Shown: positions 1-8,021, numbered from the stretch's first letter. The stretch: DNA of 30,088 nucleotides from an uncultured Eubacteriales bacterium (GCA_934476315.1 CAKSNQ010000018.1:1-30088), one strand, 5' to 3'. Numbers and translations are program-made. The notes: generated by a model not told the origin, from the letters alone.

Positions 1-1
1 T

Positions 2-160
2 AATCAGGTGCTTCTGCTCCTGCGCAACAGCATAGCCTACTTCGAGCGCACGAAGGGCAGGATCAGCCCCGCGGCGATGCCCGCCGCGGACAATCCAAAA
101 AAGAAACGCCGCTGGGAATTTCGCGCTCTGCAGAGCGCGACAAGGGCTTCGCGCCCTTGA
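2..160 (+). CDS. C-terminal fragment of an unidentified protein
   Basis: An open frame enters from the left edge and ends at a TGA at 158-160, leaving 52 codons. The visible part begins with a leucine-rich stretch (VLLLLRNSIAYFERTKG) and then a basic KKKRR patch. The last 13 codons lie inside the palindrome cluster at 121-195, so the stop codon is supplied by the repeat and not by unique sequence. I do not recognise the family. The frame is chosen because the other two forward frames carry early stops (frame 1 at base 1, frame 3 at about base 33). It could still be a chance open stretch, since too little is inside the window to judge. Confidence 0.4.
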   Translation, partial: NQVLLLLRNSIAYFERTKGRISPAAMPAADNPKKKRRWEFRALQSATRASRP

Positions 161-195
161 CCTGCCCGCTTGCGGGCGGACGTCTTTTGAAAAAG
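121..195. repeat. Cluster of tandem short palindromes
   Basis: Three perfect hairpins stand end to end. The first is a 20-base palindrome, TCGCGCTCTGCAGAGCGCGA, at 121-140. The second has the arms CAAGGGC/GCCCTTG at 141-159. The third has GCCCGC/GCGGGC at 164-177. A decayed fourth unit (CTTTTGAAAAAGG) follows to about 195. No T-run follows the first three, so this is not an ordinary terminator. The arrangement looks like a dispersed intergenic repeat of the REP or MITE kind, but I see no second copy of the whole cluster in this window. Confidence 0.7.
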
Positions 196-285
196 GCGGA
201 CGAAAACTGAAAAGAGAGACAGCTAAACCCTTTAGAAATCTAAAGCCGAACAGCTATTCCCTCTATAAAAGTTGCCTAATGGTGG

Positions 286-312
286 GGGAAACTTTTTCCC
301 AAAAAGTTTCCC
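286..312. terminator. Strong hairpin, possible terminator upstream of the HAD gene promoter
   Basis: There is a perfect 12-base-pair stem, GGGAAACTTTTT paired with AAAAAGTTTCCC around a CCC loop. It ends 14 bases before the -35 box at 327. It has no clean T-run after either arm, although its own arms contain T5 and A5 blocks. It may insulate the downstream promoter from read-through. Confidence 0.45.
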
Positions 313-326
313 ACGCAATCCCCCCG

Positions 327-355
327 TTGACAAATCAGGCGCGGCGTGCTATACT
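327..355 (+). promoter_or_regulatory. Vegetative (sigma-A type) promoter for the HAD phosphatase gene
   Basis: The -35 box TTGACA is at 327-332 and the -10 box TATACT at 350-355, separated by exactly 17 bases. The start codon at 401 lies about 40 bases beyond the expected transcription start, with a GGAGG ribosome site at 386-390. Confidence 0.85.
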
Positions 356-400
356 CTGTCTGAAGATTTCAACAGAATCATTCCCGGAGGATTTGCCCCT

Positions 401-1087
401 ATGACACCGCATCCTTTCGCGCTCCGCGCCCTCATTTTCGATCTGGACGGCACCCTTGCCGACACACTCGACGCCATCCGCGACGGCGTCAATATGACCA
501 TGGAGCACTTTGGTTACCCCCTCTCCTCCTACGACGAGGTTCGCCTTGCCGTCGGGAACGGGGCGCGCCGTCTGATCGCCCGCCGCATGCCGAAGCCCGA
601 CGCCGACGATCCCGCGCAGGTTGACCGCGTGCTCGCCGATTACGACGCCTCCTATGCCAAGACCTACCGGAACACCCGCTCCTGCTACGACGGCATCCCC
701 GAGGCGATTGCCACGCTCCGCGCGCGCGGCTTCCGGATGGCGGTTCTCTCCAACAAGCAGGACCCGTACGTCCGGGGAATCATCGAACAGCTTTTCCCTG
801 CCGGGACCTTTGACATGGTGTGCGGGCAGACCGATCTGCCCACCAAACCCGACCCGACGGTTCCCTTGCGCATTGCCCGCGCGCTCGGCGTTCTGCCCGA
901 AGAATGTGCCATGATCGGTGACAGCGACGTGGACATCCGCACCGCACGCAACGCCGGCATGTGCGCCATCGGTTGTGCCTGGGGCTTTCGCGGGCGGGAG
1001 GTACTGGAACAGGCAGGGGCGGACGTCATCGCGGAGCGTCCCGAAGAGTTGCCGGGGCTTGTCGTGCTCTCCCCCGGACGCGCGTAA
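401..1087 (+). CDS. HAD-superfamily phosphatase (phosphoglycolate phosphatase-like)
   Basis: This 228-residue protein carries all four HAD motifs. Motif I is DLDGT at residues 14-18, with nucleophile D14 and acid/base D16. Motif II is the serine of VLSN near 117, motif III is the lysine of TKPDP at 149, and motif IV is GDSDVD at 173-178. The helical cap between motifs I and II is of subclass IA type, as in Gph-like phosphoglycolate phosphatases and PpaX-like pyrophosphatases. A cytoplasmic, magnesium-dependent phosphohydrolase is secure, but the substrate cannot be read from the sequence. The ATG at 401 is chosen because GGAGG lies just upstream and the promoter at 327-355 excludes earlier starts. 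The gene is probably co-transcribed with the small membrane protein that follows 94 bases later. Confidence 0.88.
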   Translation: MTPHPFALRALIFDLDGTLADTLDAIRDGVNMTMEHFGYPLSSYDEVRLAVGNGARRLIARRMPKPDADDPAQVDRVLADYDASYAKTYRNTRSCYDGIPEAIATLRARGFRMAVLSNKQDPYVRGIIEQLFPAGTFDMVCGQTDLPTKPDPTVPLRIARALGVLPEECAMIGDSDVDIRTARNAGMCAIGCAWGFRGREVLEQAGADVIAERPEELPGLVVLSPGRA

Positions 1088-1181
1088 TTTTTTTGCGAGA
1101 CCGGAAAATAGCGGGAACTTTTCCGTCGCGCCTGCGTCTTATCTGACAGAAGCGTATTACCGCGGAGGGAGGAGAACCGAA

Positions 1182-1565
1182 ATGAAGTCATTATGGAAAA
1201 AATGCGTGAAAGCTTTTCGCAAATGGTTGCGGATTCTGCTCAATCCCCGTCTGCTTCTGTGCTTTTTCCTCGCGTGGATGATTACCAACGGCTGGAGCTA
1301 CCTGTTCGTTCTGTTCGGGGGGATTTTCGGAATTTCATGGATGACATGGGTCGGCGGCGCCTACCTTGGTTTGCTTTGGTTGCCGTTCACGCCGGAAAAG
1401 ATCATTACCGTGACGCTCTCCATTCTGTTCCTGCGCCTGTTTTTCCCGGATGACAAGCAGACTCTGGCACAGCTTCGCGAAGAGTTTCGCCACCTGCGGG
1501 ACGCCGTGCGAAGGAAAAAGAAGGCAGGCGGAACGGCGTCCCCCGACCCCGGTACGGCGGAGTAA
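1182..1565 (+). CDS. Small membrane protein of unknown function
   Basis: This 127-residue protein has a basic N-terminus (KKCVKAFRKWLR), two or three hydrophobic segments at about residues 20-60 and 70-90, and a charged, lysine/arginine-rich cytoplasmic-looking tail from about 95 to the end. The ATG at 1182 follows a good GGAGGGAGGAG ribosome site. No catalytic motif is visible and I cannot assign a function. The positive-inside rule suggests that both ends face the cytoplasm. It lies downstream of the HAD phosphatase and is followed by a strong terminator at 1652, so it is probably the last gene of a two-gene unit. Confidence 0.75.
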   Translation: MKSLWKKCVKAFRKWLRILLNPRLLLCFFLAWMITNGWSYLFVLFGGIFGISWMTWVGGAYLGLLWLPFTPEKIITVTLSILFLRLFFPDDKQTLAQLREEFRHLRDAVRRKKKAGGTASPDPGTAE

Positions 1566-1651
1566 TGTCAACGCACGCCCCCACCGTCGTTCCCTGCCGA
1601 TGCCCGATGTGCATCGCCCGTTACCCGTTTCCGCCACTGTGAACTCCATCA

Positions 1652-1682
1652 AAAAGGCTGTCGCCGCAGGCGACAGCCTTTT
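1652..1682. terminator. Bidirectional intrinsic terminator between convergent genes
   Basis: The 14-base-pair stem AAAAGGCTGTCGCC/GGCGACAGCCTTTT has a GCA loop. It carries T-runs on both strands, so it can stop the small membrane protein transcript (+) and the serCA transcript (-). The GGCTGTCGC/GCGACAGCC core recurs in the hairpins at 27278 and 27945. Confidence 0.9.
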
Positions 1683-1732
1683 CTATCATCTTCCCACTTC
1701 CGGTTGATTTTCCGGAGAAATCAGCAAAATCG

Positions 1733-1763
1733 TTGTGAAAATCAAGAAAATCCGTGTTATAAT
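1733..1763 (+). promoter_or_regulatory. Possible extended -10 promoter antisense to serA
   Basis: TGTTATAAT at 1755-1763 is a perfect -10 hexamer with the extended TGn element. A weak -35-like TTGTGA lies at 1733-1738 with an over-long 19-base spacer. It points into the 3' end of serA from the opposite strand. AT-rich sequence between convergent genes can mimic promoters, so this is tentative. Confidence 0.3.
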
Positions 1764-1791
1764 TGAGCGGTTTTCCCCACTTCGTGAAAAT

Positions 1792-2949
1792 TCAGCGAAT
1801 TACGCGTACGCGGATTACCCCGTCGATGGCTTCCAGTGCGGCAATCGTTTCCGCGTCCACGTCGCCCGTGACGTCCACCATGGTGTACGCCGCGTCCCTG
1901 CGGGATTTATTGGTCATGTTCTCGATGTTGGCGTTCTTCGCAGACAAAACGCGCGTAATGCCGGAGATGACGTCCGGGACGTTGGCGTTGAACAGGCAGA
2001 TCCGGCAGTCGCCGCTCCGGGGCATGGAGACCGACGGGTAGTTGACGCTGTTGCGGATGTTTCCGTTGGTCAGGAAATCGTCCAGCTCATCCGCCGCCAT
2101 AATCGCACAATTCTCCTCAGATTCCTCGGTGGACGCACCCAGGTGCGGGATGGCGATTGCCCCGGCGACACCGAGCATTTCCTCGGTCGGGAAGTCCGTG
2201 ACGTACTTGGCGACTTTGCCCGCCGCGAGCGCCTCCTTCAGATCGGCGGCGTTGACCAGATCGGCACGCGCCAGGTTGACGATGCGCACGCCGTCTTTCA
2301 TCTGCGCGATGCTCCCGGCACAGATCATACCCGTGGTGTCCTTGGTTGCGGGAACGTGCAGGGTGATGTAGTCCGCGTTCTGATAGATTTCCTCATAGGT
2401 CGCCGCCTTGTGCACGTGATGATCCAGGTTCCATGCACCCTCGACCGACAAAAACGGGTCACAGCCGATGACGTTCATACCCAGACGGACGGCGGCGTTT
2501 GCGACCATTCCTCCGATCGCGCCCAGTCCGATGACACCCAGCGTTTTGCCCTTCAGCTCCACACCCGCGAACCTGGACTTACCCTTTTCCACGGTTTTCG
2601 CCACGTCCTCGGTCAGCGTCTGCACCCACTGCGCGCCCTCAAGGATGCCGCGGGATGCCAGAAGGAGTGCGCACAGCGTCAGCTCCTTGACACCGTTGGC
2701 GTTGGCGCCGGGGGTGTTGAACACCACGATGCCCTGCGCGGTACACCGATCCACGGGAATATTGTTGACTCCGGCACCCGCGCGGGCGATGGCTTTCAGC
2801 TCCGCGCCAAAGGTCATGTCGTGCATCGCCGCCGAGCGGACAAGCACGGCGTCCGGAGCCTCCACCGCGTCCCCGAGCAGGTAACGCTCCGCGGGCAGGC
2901 GGTCGATTCCCACCTTGGCAATTTTATTGAGAAGCAGTACTTTATTCAT
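1792..2949 (-). CDS. serA: D-3-phosphoglycerate dehydrogenase
   Basis: This enzyme oxidises 3-phosphoglycerate to phosphohydroxypyruvate with NAD, the first step of serine synthesis. The 385-residue protein has the split substrate domain, then the Rossmann motif GLGAIGGMVA at 141-150, the catalytic arginine in NLARAD (about 228), an acidic cluster TDFPTEE (251-257) that supplies the glutamate, and the catalytic histidine in IPHLGAST at 269. A C-terminal ACT domain (about 314-385) follows, as expected for the short, serine-responsive bacterial form. The start has an AGGGGA ribosome site. The gene is the second of a serC-serA operon with a 12-base gap. Confidence 0.95.
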   Translation of the reverse strand: MNKVLLLNKIAKVGIDRLPAERYLLGDAVEAPDAVLVRSAAMHDMTFGAELKAIARAGAGVNNIPVDRCTAQGIVVFNTPGANANGVKELTLCALLLASRGILEGAQWVQTLTEDVAKTVEKGKSRFAGVELKGKTLGVIGLGAIGGMVANAAVRLGMNVIGCDPFLSVEGAWNLDHHVHKAATYEEIYQNADYITLHVPATKDTTGMICAGSIAQMKDGVRIVNLARADLVNAADLKEALAAGKVAKYVTDFPTEEMLGVAGAIAIPHLGASTEESEENCAIMAADELDDFLTNGNIRNSVNYPSVSMPRSGDCRICLFNANVPDVISGITRVLSAKNANIENMTNKSRRDAAYTMVDVTGDVDAETIAALEAIDGVIRVRVIR

Positions 2950-2961
2950 GATCGTTTCCCC

Positions 2962-4053
2962 TTATTTCTTCGGATTTTCGGCGGCGAATTTCTTCATAAA
3001 CGCCACCAGCGCCTCGACACCCTCGTAGGGCATGGCATTGTAGATGGAGGCACGCATGCCGCCGACGGAACGGTGTCCCTTGAGGTTTTTCAGCCCCGCT
3101 TTTGCGGCTTCGGCGGCGAACTTCTTGTCCAGCTCCGCGTCGCCCGTGACGAACGTGACGTTCATCATGGAGCGGCTCTCCGGCTTGACCGGCGCGATAT
3201 AATAGCTCTGGCTGTCCAGGTAATCGTAGAGCAGCTTTGCCTTTTTCTGATTTCTCTTCTGCATTTCGTCCAGCCCACCGATGGAAAGAATCCACTCGTA
3301 CACCAGCTTCGCCATGTAAATGGTGTAGCAGGGGGGCGTGTTGTACATCGAGCCGTTCTCCGCCATGGTTTTCCACTCCAGCATGGTGGGCATCTTCTCC
3401 TCAGCGTAGTCGAGCAGGTCCTCCCGGACGATGACGAGCGTCATGCCCGCGGGCGCCATGTTCTTTTGCGCGCCGGCGTAAATCACGCCGAATTTGGCGA
3501 CGTCCACCGGCTCGGAGATAATGCAGGAGGACATGTCGGCAACCAGGGGGATGTCTCCCGTATCGGGAATGTAGGGATACTTGGTTCCGTAGATGGTGTT
3601 ATTGAAGCAGATATGCAGGTACGCCGCATCGGGGCGGATCATGTCGCGCGTGATGGTCGGCACGTGGTCGAAGTTATCGTCCTTGGTCGTGGCGATGCAC
3701 TTGACGTCGTAGCCCAGCTTCTGTGCCTCCTTGAACGCCTTACCGGAGAACTGACCGGAGACGGCGTAGTCCGCCTTGCCCGTTCTGCGGATGAGGTTCA
3801 TCGGGACCGCCGCGAACTGTGTGGAGGCGCCGCCCTGCAAAAACAGCACCTTGTAGTTGTCGGGAATGTTCATCAGCTCGCGCAAAAGGCGCTCCGCGTC
3901 GGCGATGATCGGCTCATAGTCGGCGGAACGGTGGGACATCTCCATGACGGACATGCCGCTCTCGCCGTAGTTGACCAGCTCTGCCGCCGCCTTTTCCAGA
4001 ACGGGGAGCGGGAGCATCGAAGGACCCGCCGAAAAATTGTACACTCTGTTCAT
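2962..4053 (-). CDS. serC: Phosphoserine aminotransferase
   Basis: This PLP enzyme converts phosphohydroxypyruvate and glutamate to phosphoserine and 2-oxoglutarate, the step after SerA. The 363-residue sequence opens with the family signature YNFSAGPSMLP, has the phosphate-binding GGAST at 74-78, and carries the PLP lysine K197 in GAQKNMAPAG. Its length is normal for the family. The start ATG is preceded by AAAGGAGT. The gene lies directly upstream of serA on the same strand. A dedicated phosphoserine phosphatase (SerB) is not recognisable here, although the HAD phosphatase at 401-1087 is nearby. I see no convincing promoter in the 114 bases upstream. Confidence 0.95.
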   Translation of the reverse strand: MNRVYNFSAGPSMLPLPVLEKAAAELVNYGESGMSVMEMSHRSADYEPIIADAERLLRELMNIPDNYKVLFLQGGASTQFAAVPMNLIRRTGKADYAVSGQFSGKAFKEAQKLGYDVKCIATTKDDNFDHVPTITRDMIRPDAAYLHICFNNTIYGTKYPYIPDTGDIPLVADMSSCIISEPVDVAKFGVIYAGAQKNMAPAGMTLVIVREDLLDYAEEKMPTMLEWKTMAENGSMYNTPPCYTIYMAKLVYEWILSIGGLDEMQKRNQKKAKLLYDYLDSQSYYIAPVKPESRSMMNVTFVTGDAELDKKFAAEAAKAGLKNLKGHRSVGGMRASIYNAMPYEGVEALVAFMKKFAAENPKK

Positions 4054-4167
4054 GATTTTTTACTCCTTTAGCATATGATTTGTAAGTATTTCCGAATATA
4101 AAAACGGGCGAAACGGTTACACTTCCGTTCCACCCGAACTTATCCTTGTCGTTTGCCGGTTCCGGCT

Positions 4168-4794
4168 TCACTCATCCCGATACGCAATCAGCTTATCTGC
4201 ATACGGCAGGGTCAGGATCCAGTCGCAGAGGGTGTGCCACTCCGCAAGCTTATGGTTGCGCCGCGCGTAATACATGTTGATCAGGTTCTCATAATTGAGT
4301 GTGACGGTTCTGAGTTGGTTATAACTGGACGGAAGAATCTGTATCATGTTGTGCCAAGATCGACGATCTTCGCGGTTTTCCATGTACCGAGATCGCTCCG
4401 ATTCCAGGTAAGAGATGATCGAATCGAGCATAGCGATACCGCCCTCATCCAGACGATCCCACGAGAAATCGTCACGGGAAAAGGGCTTGCTGTGGATTTT
4501 GTGCATGGTCGAGGTCGAGTTCGCCACGGTCGCGACCTTATAGGTATCGAACTCCTTCCACCAATACAGCGGGGCAAGAATGTCCACGCAGACGAGAATC
4601 TGCCGCATGAATTTGCGGTCGTCGCTCCCTGCGCGCACAAGACGCAACGCCAGGTCGAGGTCCTTTTCCCCGAGGATAAAATTGCCCTCGGCGTCGGTAT
4701 AGCTGTCCATGCGATCCCAACTGTTCATGGGATTGCGTGCGCCGCGGATGGCGTTTTCAAAGTTCATCACATCGCTGCGTTCCACTTTCAGCAT
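4168..4794 (-). CDS. ThyX-like protein of unknown function
   Basis: This 208-residue cytoplasmic protein has a central stretch, APLYWWKEFDTYKVATVANS (about 75-92) followed by STSTMHKI (93-100). It resembles the region around the FAD/dUMP-binding motif of flavin-dependent thymidylate synthases, in which RHR precedes an S-x-N-x-x-S-x-R sequence. Here the RHR is replaced by a WWKE/DTYK arrangement, so thymidylate synthesis cannot be assumed. The second half is helical and carries further conserved-looking aromatic and histidine positions. The ATG at 4794 is chosen over an upstream ATG because GGAGGG lies eight bases before it. A good promoter sits at 4850-4878. The ThyX relationship is my inference from pattern and could be wrong. 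Confidence 0.6.
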   Translation of the reverse strand: MLKVERSDVMNFENAIRGARNPMNSWDRMDSYTDAEGNFILGEKDLDLALRLVRAGSDDRKFMRQILVCVDILAPLYWWKEFDTYKVATVANSTSTMHKIHSKPFSRDDFSWDRLDEGGIAMLDSIISYLESERSRYMENREDRRSWHNMIQILPSSYNQLRTVTLNYENLINMYYARRNHKLAEWHTLCDWILTLPYADKLIAYRDE

Positions 4795-4849
4795 GTCCGA
4801 TCCCTCCTTCTCCGGATGTGCGTCGGGCAATATTCCGCCGACTGAGGAC

Positions 4850-4878
4850 AGTATAGCACATCCCGGCGCATTTGTAAA
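4850..4878 (-). promoter_or_regulatory. Vegetative promoter for the ThyX-like gene
   Basis: Read on the minus strand, TTTACA (complement of 4873-4878) and TATACT (complement of 4850-4855) are separated by 17 bases. The start codon is at 4794. Confidence 0.8.
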
Positions 4879-4894
4879 GTCTTTTTTTCAATTT

Positions 4895-4920
4895 TGCAAT
4901 TTTATTTTTCAAAAATTGCA
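4895..4920. terminator. AT-rich hairpin downstream of pgeF, weak terminator candidate
   Basis: The arms TGCAATTTT and AAAATTGCA form a nine-base-pair stem 8 bases beyond the pgeF stop. The sequence after it on the minus strand is A-rich and not T-rich, so termination of pgeF here is uncertain. Confidence 0.3.
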
Positions 4921-4928
4921 TTTTCCCG

Positions 4929-5765
4929 CTACGGCAGGCAGATGACCGAAAGCATACTGCCCCGTGCGCTCCCGTCCCGCCGGTGGGAATAGAAACGCGA
5001 CGGCGTACAGCAGGTGCATCGGTCGCCGACGGCAACCGCGTCCGACGGGACCCCGGAAGATTCCAACTGCCAGCGGTTGTGCGCGATCAGGTCGATGTGC
5101 CACTTCTCCGGATTTTGCGGGTCGCGCGCCTCCCGGTCCCGGCAGACCGTCTCCCCGAACGCGTCGCGGAACGCCTGCCGCACCTCCCCGTCCACGACAA
5201 AACAGCAGGCGTGGATGGCGCACCCGATCGCCGCGCGCAGGTGCTTGGGCTTTGCCCCCAGCGAAAGCATACGCGCCACACCTGCCCGCGCGATGCCCGC
5301 GACCGTTCCGCGCCAGCCCGCATGGAGCGCGGCGACCATGTAGGGGCGGTTATATTCGTCCACTGCCGACAGAAGAATCGGCACGCAATCCGCCGTGCGC
5401 ACCCCGAGCGTCACGCCGCGCGCGCAGGTGAGGTAGCCGTCGCAACCGTCGTCACTGTCGGAAAAGTATGCCGTTCCCGCCTCGCGCTCCCCGACCGTCC
5501 GCACCTCGCACCCATGCACCTGCCGCAAGGACACGAGACTGCGCGGCGAGAACCCGACCGCGCGGGAAAAGCGGGTCAGGTTTTCCATAATCTCCGCTCG
5601 TGTTTCGTCCGTCGGCAACGACAGGTCGAGGGACGCCCGCCCCGGAGGAGTCGTCACGCCGCCGACGCGGGTGGAAAACCCGTGCGGGCATCCGAGGTGC
5701 GGTGCCGTCAGGTAGCGGACGCCGCATACCGTGCGTTCTGTCAATCCGAGTGCCGATGCTGCCAT
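4929..5765 (-). CDS. pgeF: Laccase-domain purine nucleoside phosphorylase / peptidoglycan editing factor (YfiH/PgeF family)
   Basis: Members of this single-domain, zinc-containing family have been described as multicopper-type polyphenol oxidases, as purine nucleoside phosphorylases, and as PgeF, which removes wrongly built muropeptides. The 278-residue sequence has the three expected metal ligands: H84 in LRQVHG, C127 in RTADCVPI and H148 in LHAGWRGT. It also has the late signature around IGCAIHACCFVV and CTCC...FYSHRRDG. The ATG at 5765 is chosen because GGGAGG lies six bases upstream; an in-frame ATG 29 codons earlier has no ribosome site. It lies downstream of the WecA-like gene, which hints at, but does not prove, a cell-wall link. 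Confidence 0.88.
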   Translation of the reverse strand: MAASALGLTERTVCGVRYLTAPHLGCPHGFSTRVGGVTTPPGRASLDLSLPTDETRAEIMENLTRFSRAVGFSPRSLVSLRQVHGCEVRTVGEREAGTAYFSDSDDGCDGYLTCARGVTLGVRTADCVPILLSAVDEYNRPYMVAALHAGWRGTVAGIARAGVARMLSLGAKPKHLRAAIGCAIHACCFVVDGEVRQAFRDAFGETVCRDREARDPQNPEKWHIDLIAHNRWQLESSGVPSDAVAVGDRCTCCTPSRFYSHRRDGSARGSMLSVICLP

Positions 5766-5906
5766 CTCCGACCTCCCATCAAAATCCGCGGTGTGAAAGT
5801 GCCCCGCGCCGTTCGGGACGCAGGCTACCCTGAAAATCCGATTGCGCCGCATGATGCAGCGCCTGTAAATTATCCGTATCGCGCGGTGCGGGACATCCCG
5901 CAGACC

Positions 5907-6929
5907 CTATCCGCGCAGCGTGACGCGGCGCGCCCCCGCCGTGCGGGCAGACAAGACCGCGAGTGAGCCCGCCGTGGCAAGCACCGCTACGGCGGCGGCA
6001 AAACCGTTCCACACGTCACCCATCAGCAAAAGTGCCGCCGTCCCCAGCAGTGTCGCCGGGAGAATCAGCCAGAAGCACACCTGCCGTTGCCCCAGCCCCG
6101 CGTCGATCAGGCGATGATGCCAGTGCCCGCGGTCTGCGGCAAACGGGCTTTGCCCGCGCGACACGCGCCGGATGACGGCAAAGCACAGGTCGGACAGCGG
6201 AACGGCGAACAGCAACAGCGGCGGCAGGATACCCGTCGGCGCCCGGAGCGAAACGGGCAGGCGCAGGGACAGCATGCCCAGCGCGTAGCCGAGGAACAGC
6301 GAGCCGGTATCCCCGAGGAACACCCGCGCCGGGTGGCGGTTGAACGGCAGGTAGCCGAGGCAACAGCCGCACAGAAGCAGGGCGGCGCGGGCATACGAAA
6401 CCTCGCCGCAAAGGAGCAACGACAGCCCAAGCATCCCCGCCTCGGCGGTGCTGATGCCCGCCGCCAGTCCGTCCAACCCGTCCATCATGTTGTGGGCGTT
6501 GGTCAGCGCAAGCACCCAGATCACCGCCGCCGCTCCGCGGAGCGCAGGGAAAAACCCGCCTGCCCCCGTCGGGGGCAGGACGCCTGGGAGAGCGACTCCC
6601 ACCGCGAGCAACTGGACGAGCAATTTCAGCGTAGCGGGCAGGCGGAACACGTCGTCGCACACTCCGACGAGGAAAAGGATTGTCGCTCCCCACAAAAGGT
6701 GCACCCCGCCGCTCGCCCCGTCCCCGCACAGCGGGATCAGGAGCACAAACGAAAGAAACAACGCCAGTCCTCCGCATCGCGGCATTGCGTGCGTGTGCAT
6801 CCGACGGTCGTCAAGCGGAACGTCCATCGCGCCGATGACGGGTGCCAGTCGGATGGAAAGCGGTGTGAACACCGCCGTCAGAAGCGCCGCGCCGCCAAGA
6901 CACAACAGCTCATATCCCCCGTCGGGCAC
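5907..6929 (-). CDS. Undecaprenyl-phosphate glycosyl-1-phosphate transferase (WecA/TagO/MraY family)
   Basis: This polytopic membrane enzyme of glycosyltransferase family 4 transfers a sugar-1-phosphate (usually GlcNAc-1-P) from a UDP-sugar to undecaprenyl phosphate. The 340-residue protein shows DDRRMHTHAMPRCGG at 40-54, the metal-binding DD at 92-93, NAHNMMDGLDGLAAG at 144-158, VFLGDTGS at 203-210 and the histidine motif GHWHHRL at 268-274. The last of these favours the WecA/TagO branch over MraY. About ten hydrophobic segments are visible. I start it at a GTG (6929) after AGGATGGGGGG; the only earlier start in frame is a TTG at 6998 with no ribosome site. It follows trpS and precedes pgeF. 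It could serve teichoic acid or other surface-polymer synthesis. Confidence 0.87.
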   Translation of the reverse strand: MPDGGYELLCLGGAALLTAVFTPLSIRLAPVIGAMDVPLDDRRMHTHAMPRCGGLALFLSFVLLIPLCGDGASGGVHLLWGATILFLVGVCDDVFRLPATLKLLVQLLAVGVALPGVLPPTGAGGFFPALRGAAAVIWVLALTNAHNMMDGLDGLAAGISTAEAGMLGLSLLLCGEVSYARAALLLCGCCLGYLPFNRHPARVFLGDTGSLFLGYALGMLSLRLPVSLRAPTGILPPLLLFAVPLSDLCFAVIRRVSRGQSPFAADRGHWHHRLIDAGLGQRQVCFWLILPATLLGTAALLLMGDVWNGFAAAVAVLATAGSLAVLSARTAGARRVTLRG

Positions 6930-7019
6930 AGAAATCCCCCCATCCTTTTCATGATATGTACGGGGAGAGCTTTTGTCCGCTATTTTCCCGGTCGACAAGG
7001 GGCGGGCGCGGGAAGAGCG

Positions 7020-8021
7020 TCAGTGAAGCTGAACGAAGCCGAGCTTGCGCTGAACCTTGGAGAGCGTTTTGCGGGCGACGTACGACGCCTCCGACGCGCC
7101 CTTTTTCATGACCTCCTCCAGCGCCGCCTTGTCCGCCATCAGCTCGCGGAAGCGGGTCTGCACCGGAGCAAGCGCATCTGCGCAAGCCTCGCCGACCGCC
7201 GCCTTGAACTCTCCGTAGCCGCGCCCGTCAAATTCCCGCTCGATCTCGGCGGTATCCTTGCCGGTAAAGCAGGAATACACCGTGATGAGGTTGTTGATTC
7301 CGTCCTTGCCCTCGGCGTAGCGCACTGCGCTGTCCGAATCCGTCACGGCGCGGCGGAACTTCCGGATTATTGTATCCCTGTCGTCCAGAATGTATACCAC
7401 GGCGTTGGGATTTTCGTCCGACTTGCTCATTTTGCGCGTGGGGTCGGCGAGCGACATGATCTTTCTGCCGCTCTGCGGAATGATCGGCTCGGGAATGGTA
7501 AAGGTGTCCGGGAAGATCGCGTTGAACCGCGTGGCAATGTCGCGGCACAGCTCGACGTGCTGTTTCTGGTCGATGCCGACGGGCACGACGTCGGTCTGAT
7601 ACAGAAGAATGTCCGCCGCCATGAGCGTGGGATAGGTGAACAGCCCCGCGTTGACGTTGTCGGCGTGCTTGGCGCTCTTGTCCTTGAACTGGGTCATGCG
7701 GGACAGCTCGCCGAACATGGTGAAGCAGTTAAGCGCCCATGCCAGCTCCGCGTGCGCCGGAACGTGCGACTGAACGTACAGCGTGTTTTTCTCCGGGTCC
7801 AGTCCGCACGCCATGTAGAGCGCCAGCGTTTCGTACGTCCGGCGGCGCAGCTCGGCGGGATTCTGCCGCACCGTGATGGCATGCTCATCCACCACGCAGT
7901 AAAAGCACTTGTACTGCTCGGAAAATGCGGAAAAATTGCGCAGAGCGCCCAGATAGTTGCCGATGGTCAGATTGCCGCTGGGCTGAACGCCCGAAAATGA
8001 TACTTTCCGATCCTGAAACAT
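7020..8021 (-). CDS. trpS: Tryptophanyl-tRNA synthetase
   Basis: This class I aminoacyl-tRNA synthetase charges tRNA-Trp. The 333-residue length is typical. The nucleotide-binding HIGH motif appears as PSGNLTIGN at 14-22, as usual for TrpRS, and KMSKS is exact at 197-201. The start ATG at 8021 is fixed by a GGGAGG ribosome site and by the leader, since the frame upstream would run through the T-box terminator. Expression is predicted to depend on uncharged tRNA-Trp through the T-box leader at 8043-8402. The WecA-like gene starts 90 bases beyond the stop. Confidence 0.96.
   Translation of the reverse strand: MFQDRKVSFSGVQPSGNLTIGNYLGALRNFSAFSEQYKCFYCVVDEHAITVRQNPAELRRRTYETLALYMACGLDPEKNTLYVQSHVPAHAELAWALNCFTMFGELSRMTQFKDKSAKHADNVNAGLFTYPTLMAADILLYQTDVVPVGIDQKQHVELCRDIATRFNAIFPDTFTIPEPIIPQSGRKIMSLADPTRKMSKSDENPNAVVYILDDRDTIIRKFRRAVTDSDSAVRYAEGKDGINNLITVYSCFTGKDTAEIEREFDGRGYGEFKAAVGEACADALAPVQTRFRELMADKAALEEVMKKGASEASYVARKTLSKVQRKLGFVQLH

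Noticed and set aside
1735..4071. Open frame of 778 codons on the plus strand opposite serA and serC
   Set aside because: It is antisense to two clearly recognised enzymes, has no ribosome site and translates to a histidine/valine/arginine-rich sequence typical of GC-rich antisense shadows.
4154..4165. GCCGG/CCGGC hairpin just after the ThyX-like stop as a terminator
   Set aside because: Five-base stem with a two-base loop and no T-run on the minus strand.
6087..8000. Open frame of 637 codons opposite the WecA-like gene and trpS
   Set aside because: Same antisense codon-bias effect; it spans two real genes and the gap between them and resembles no family.
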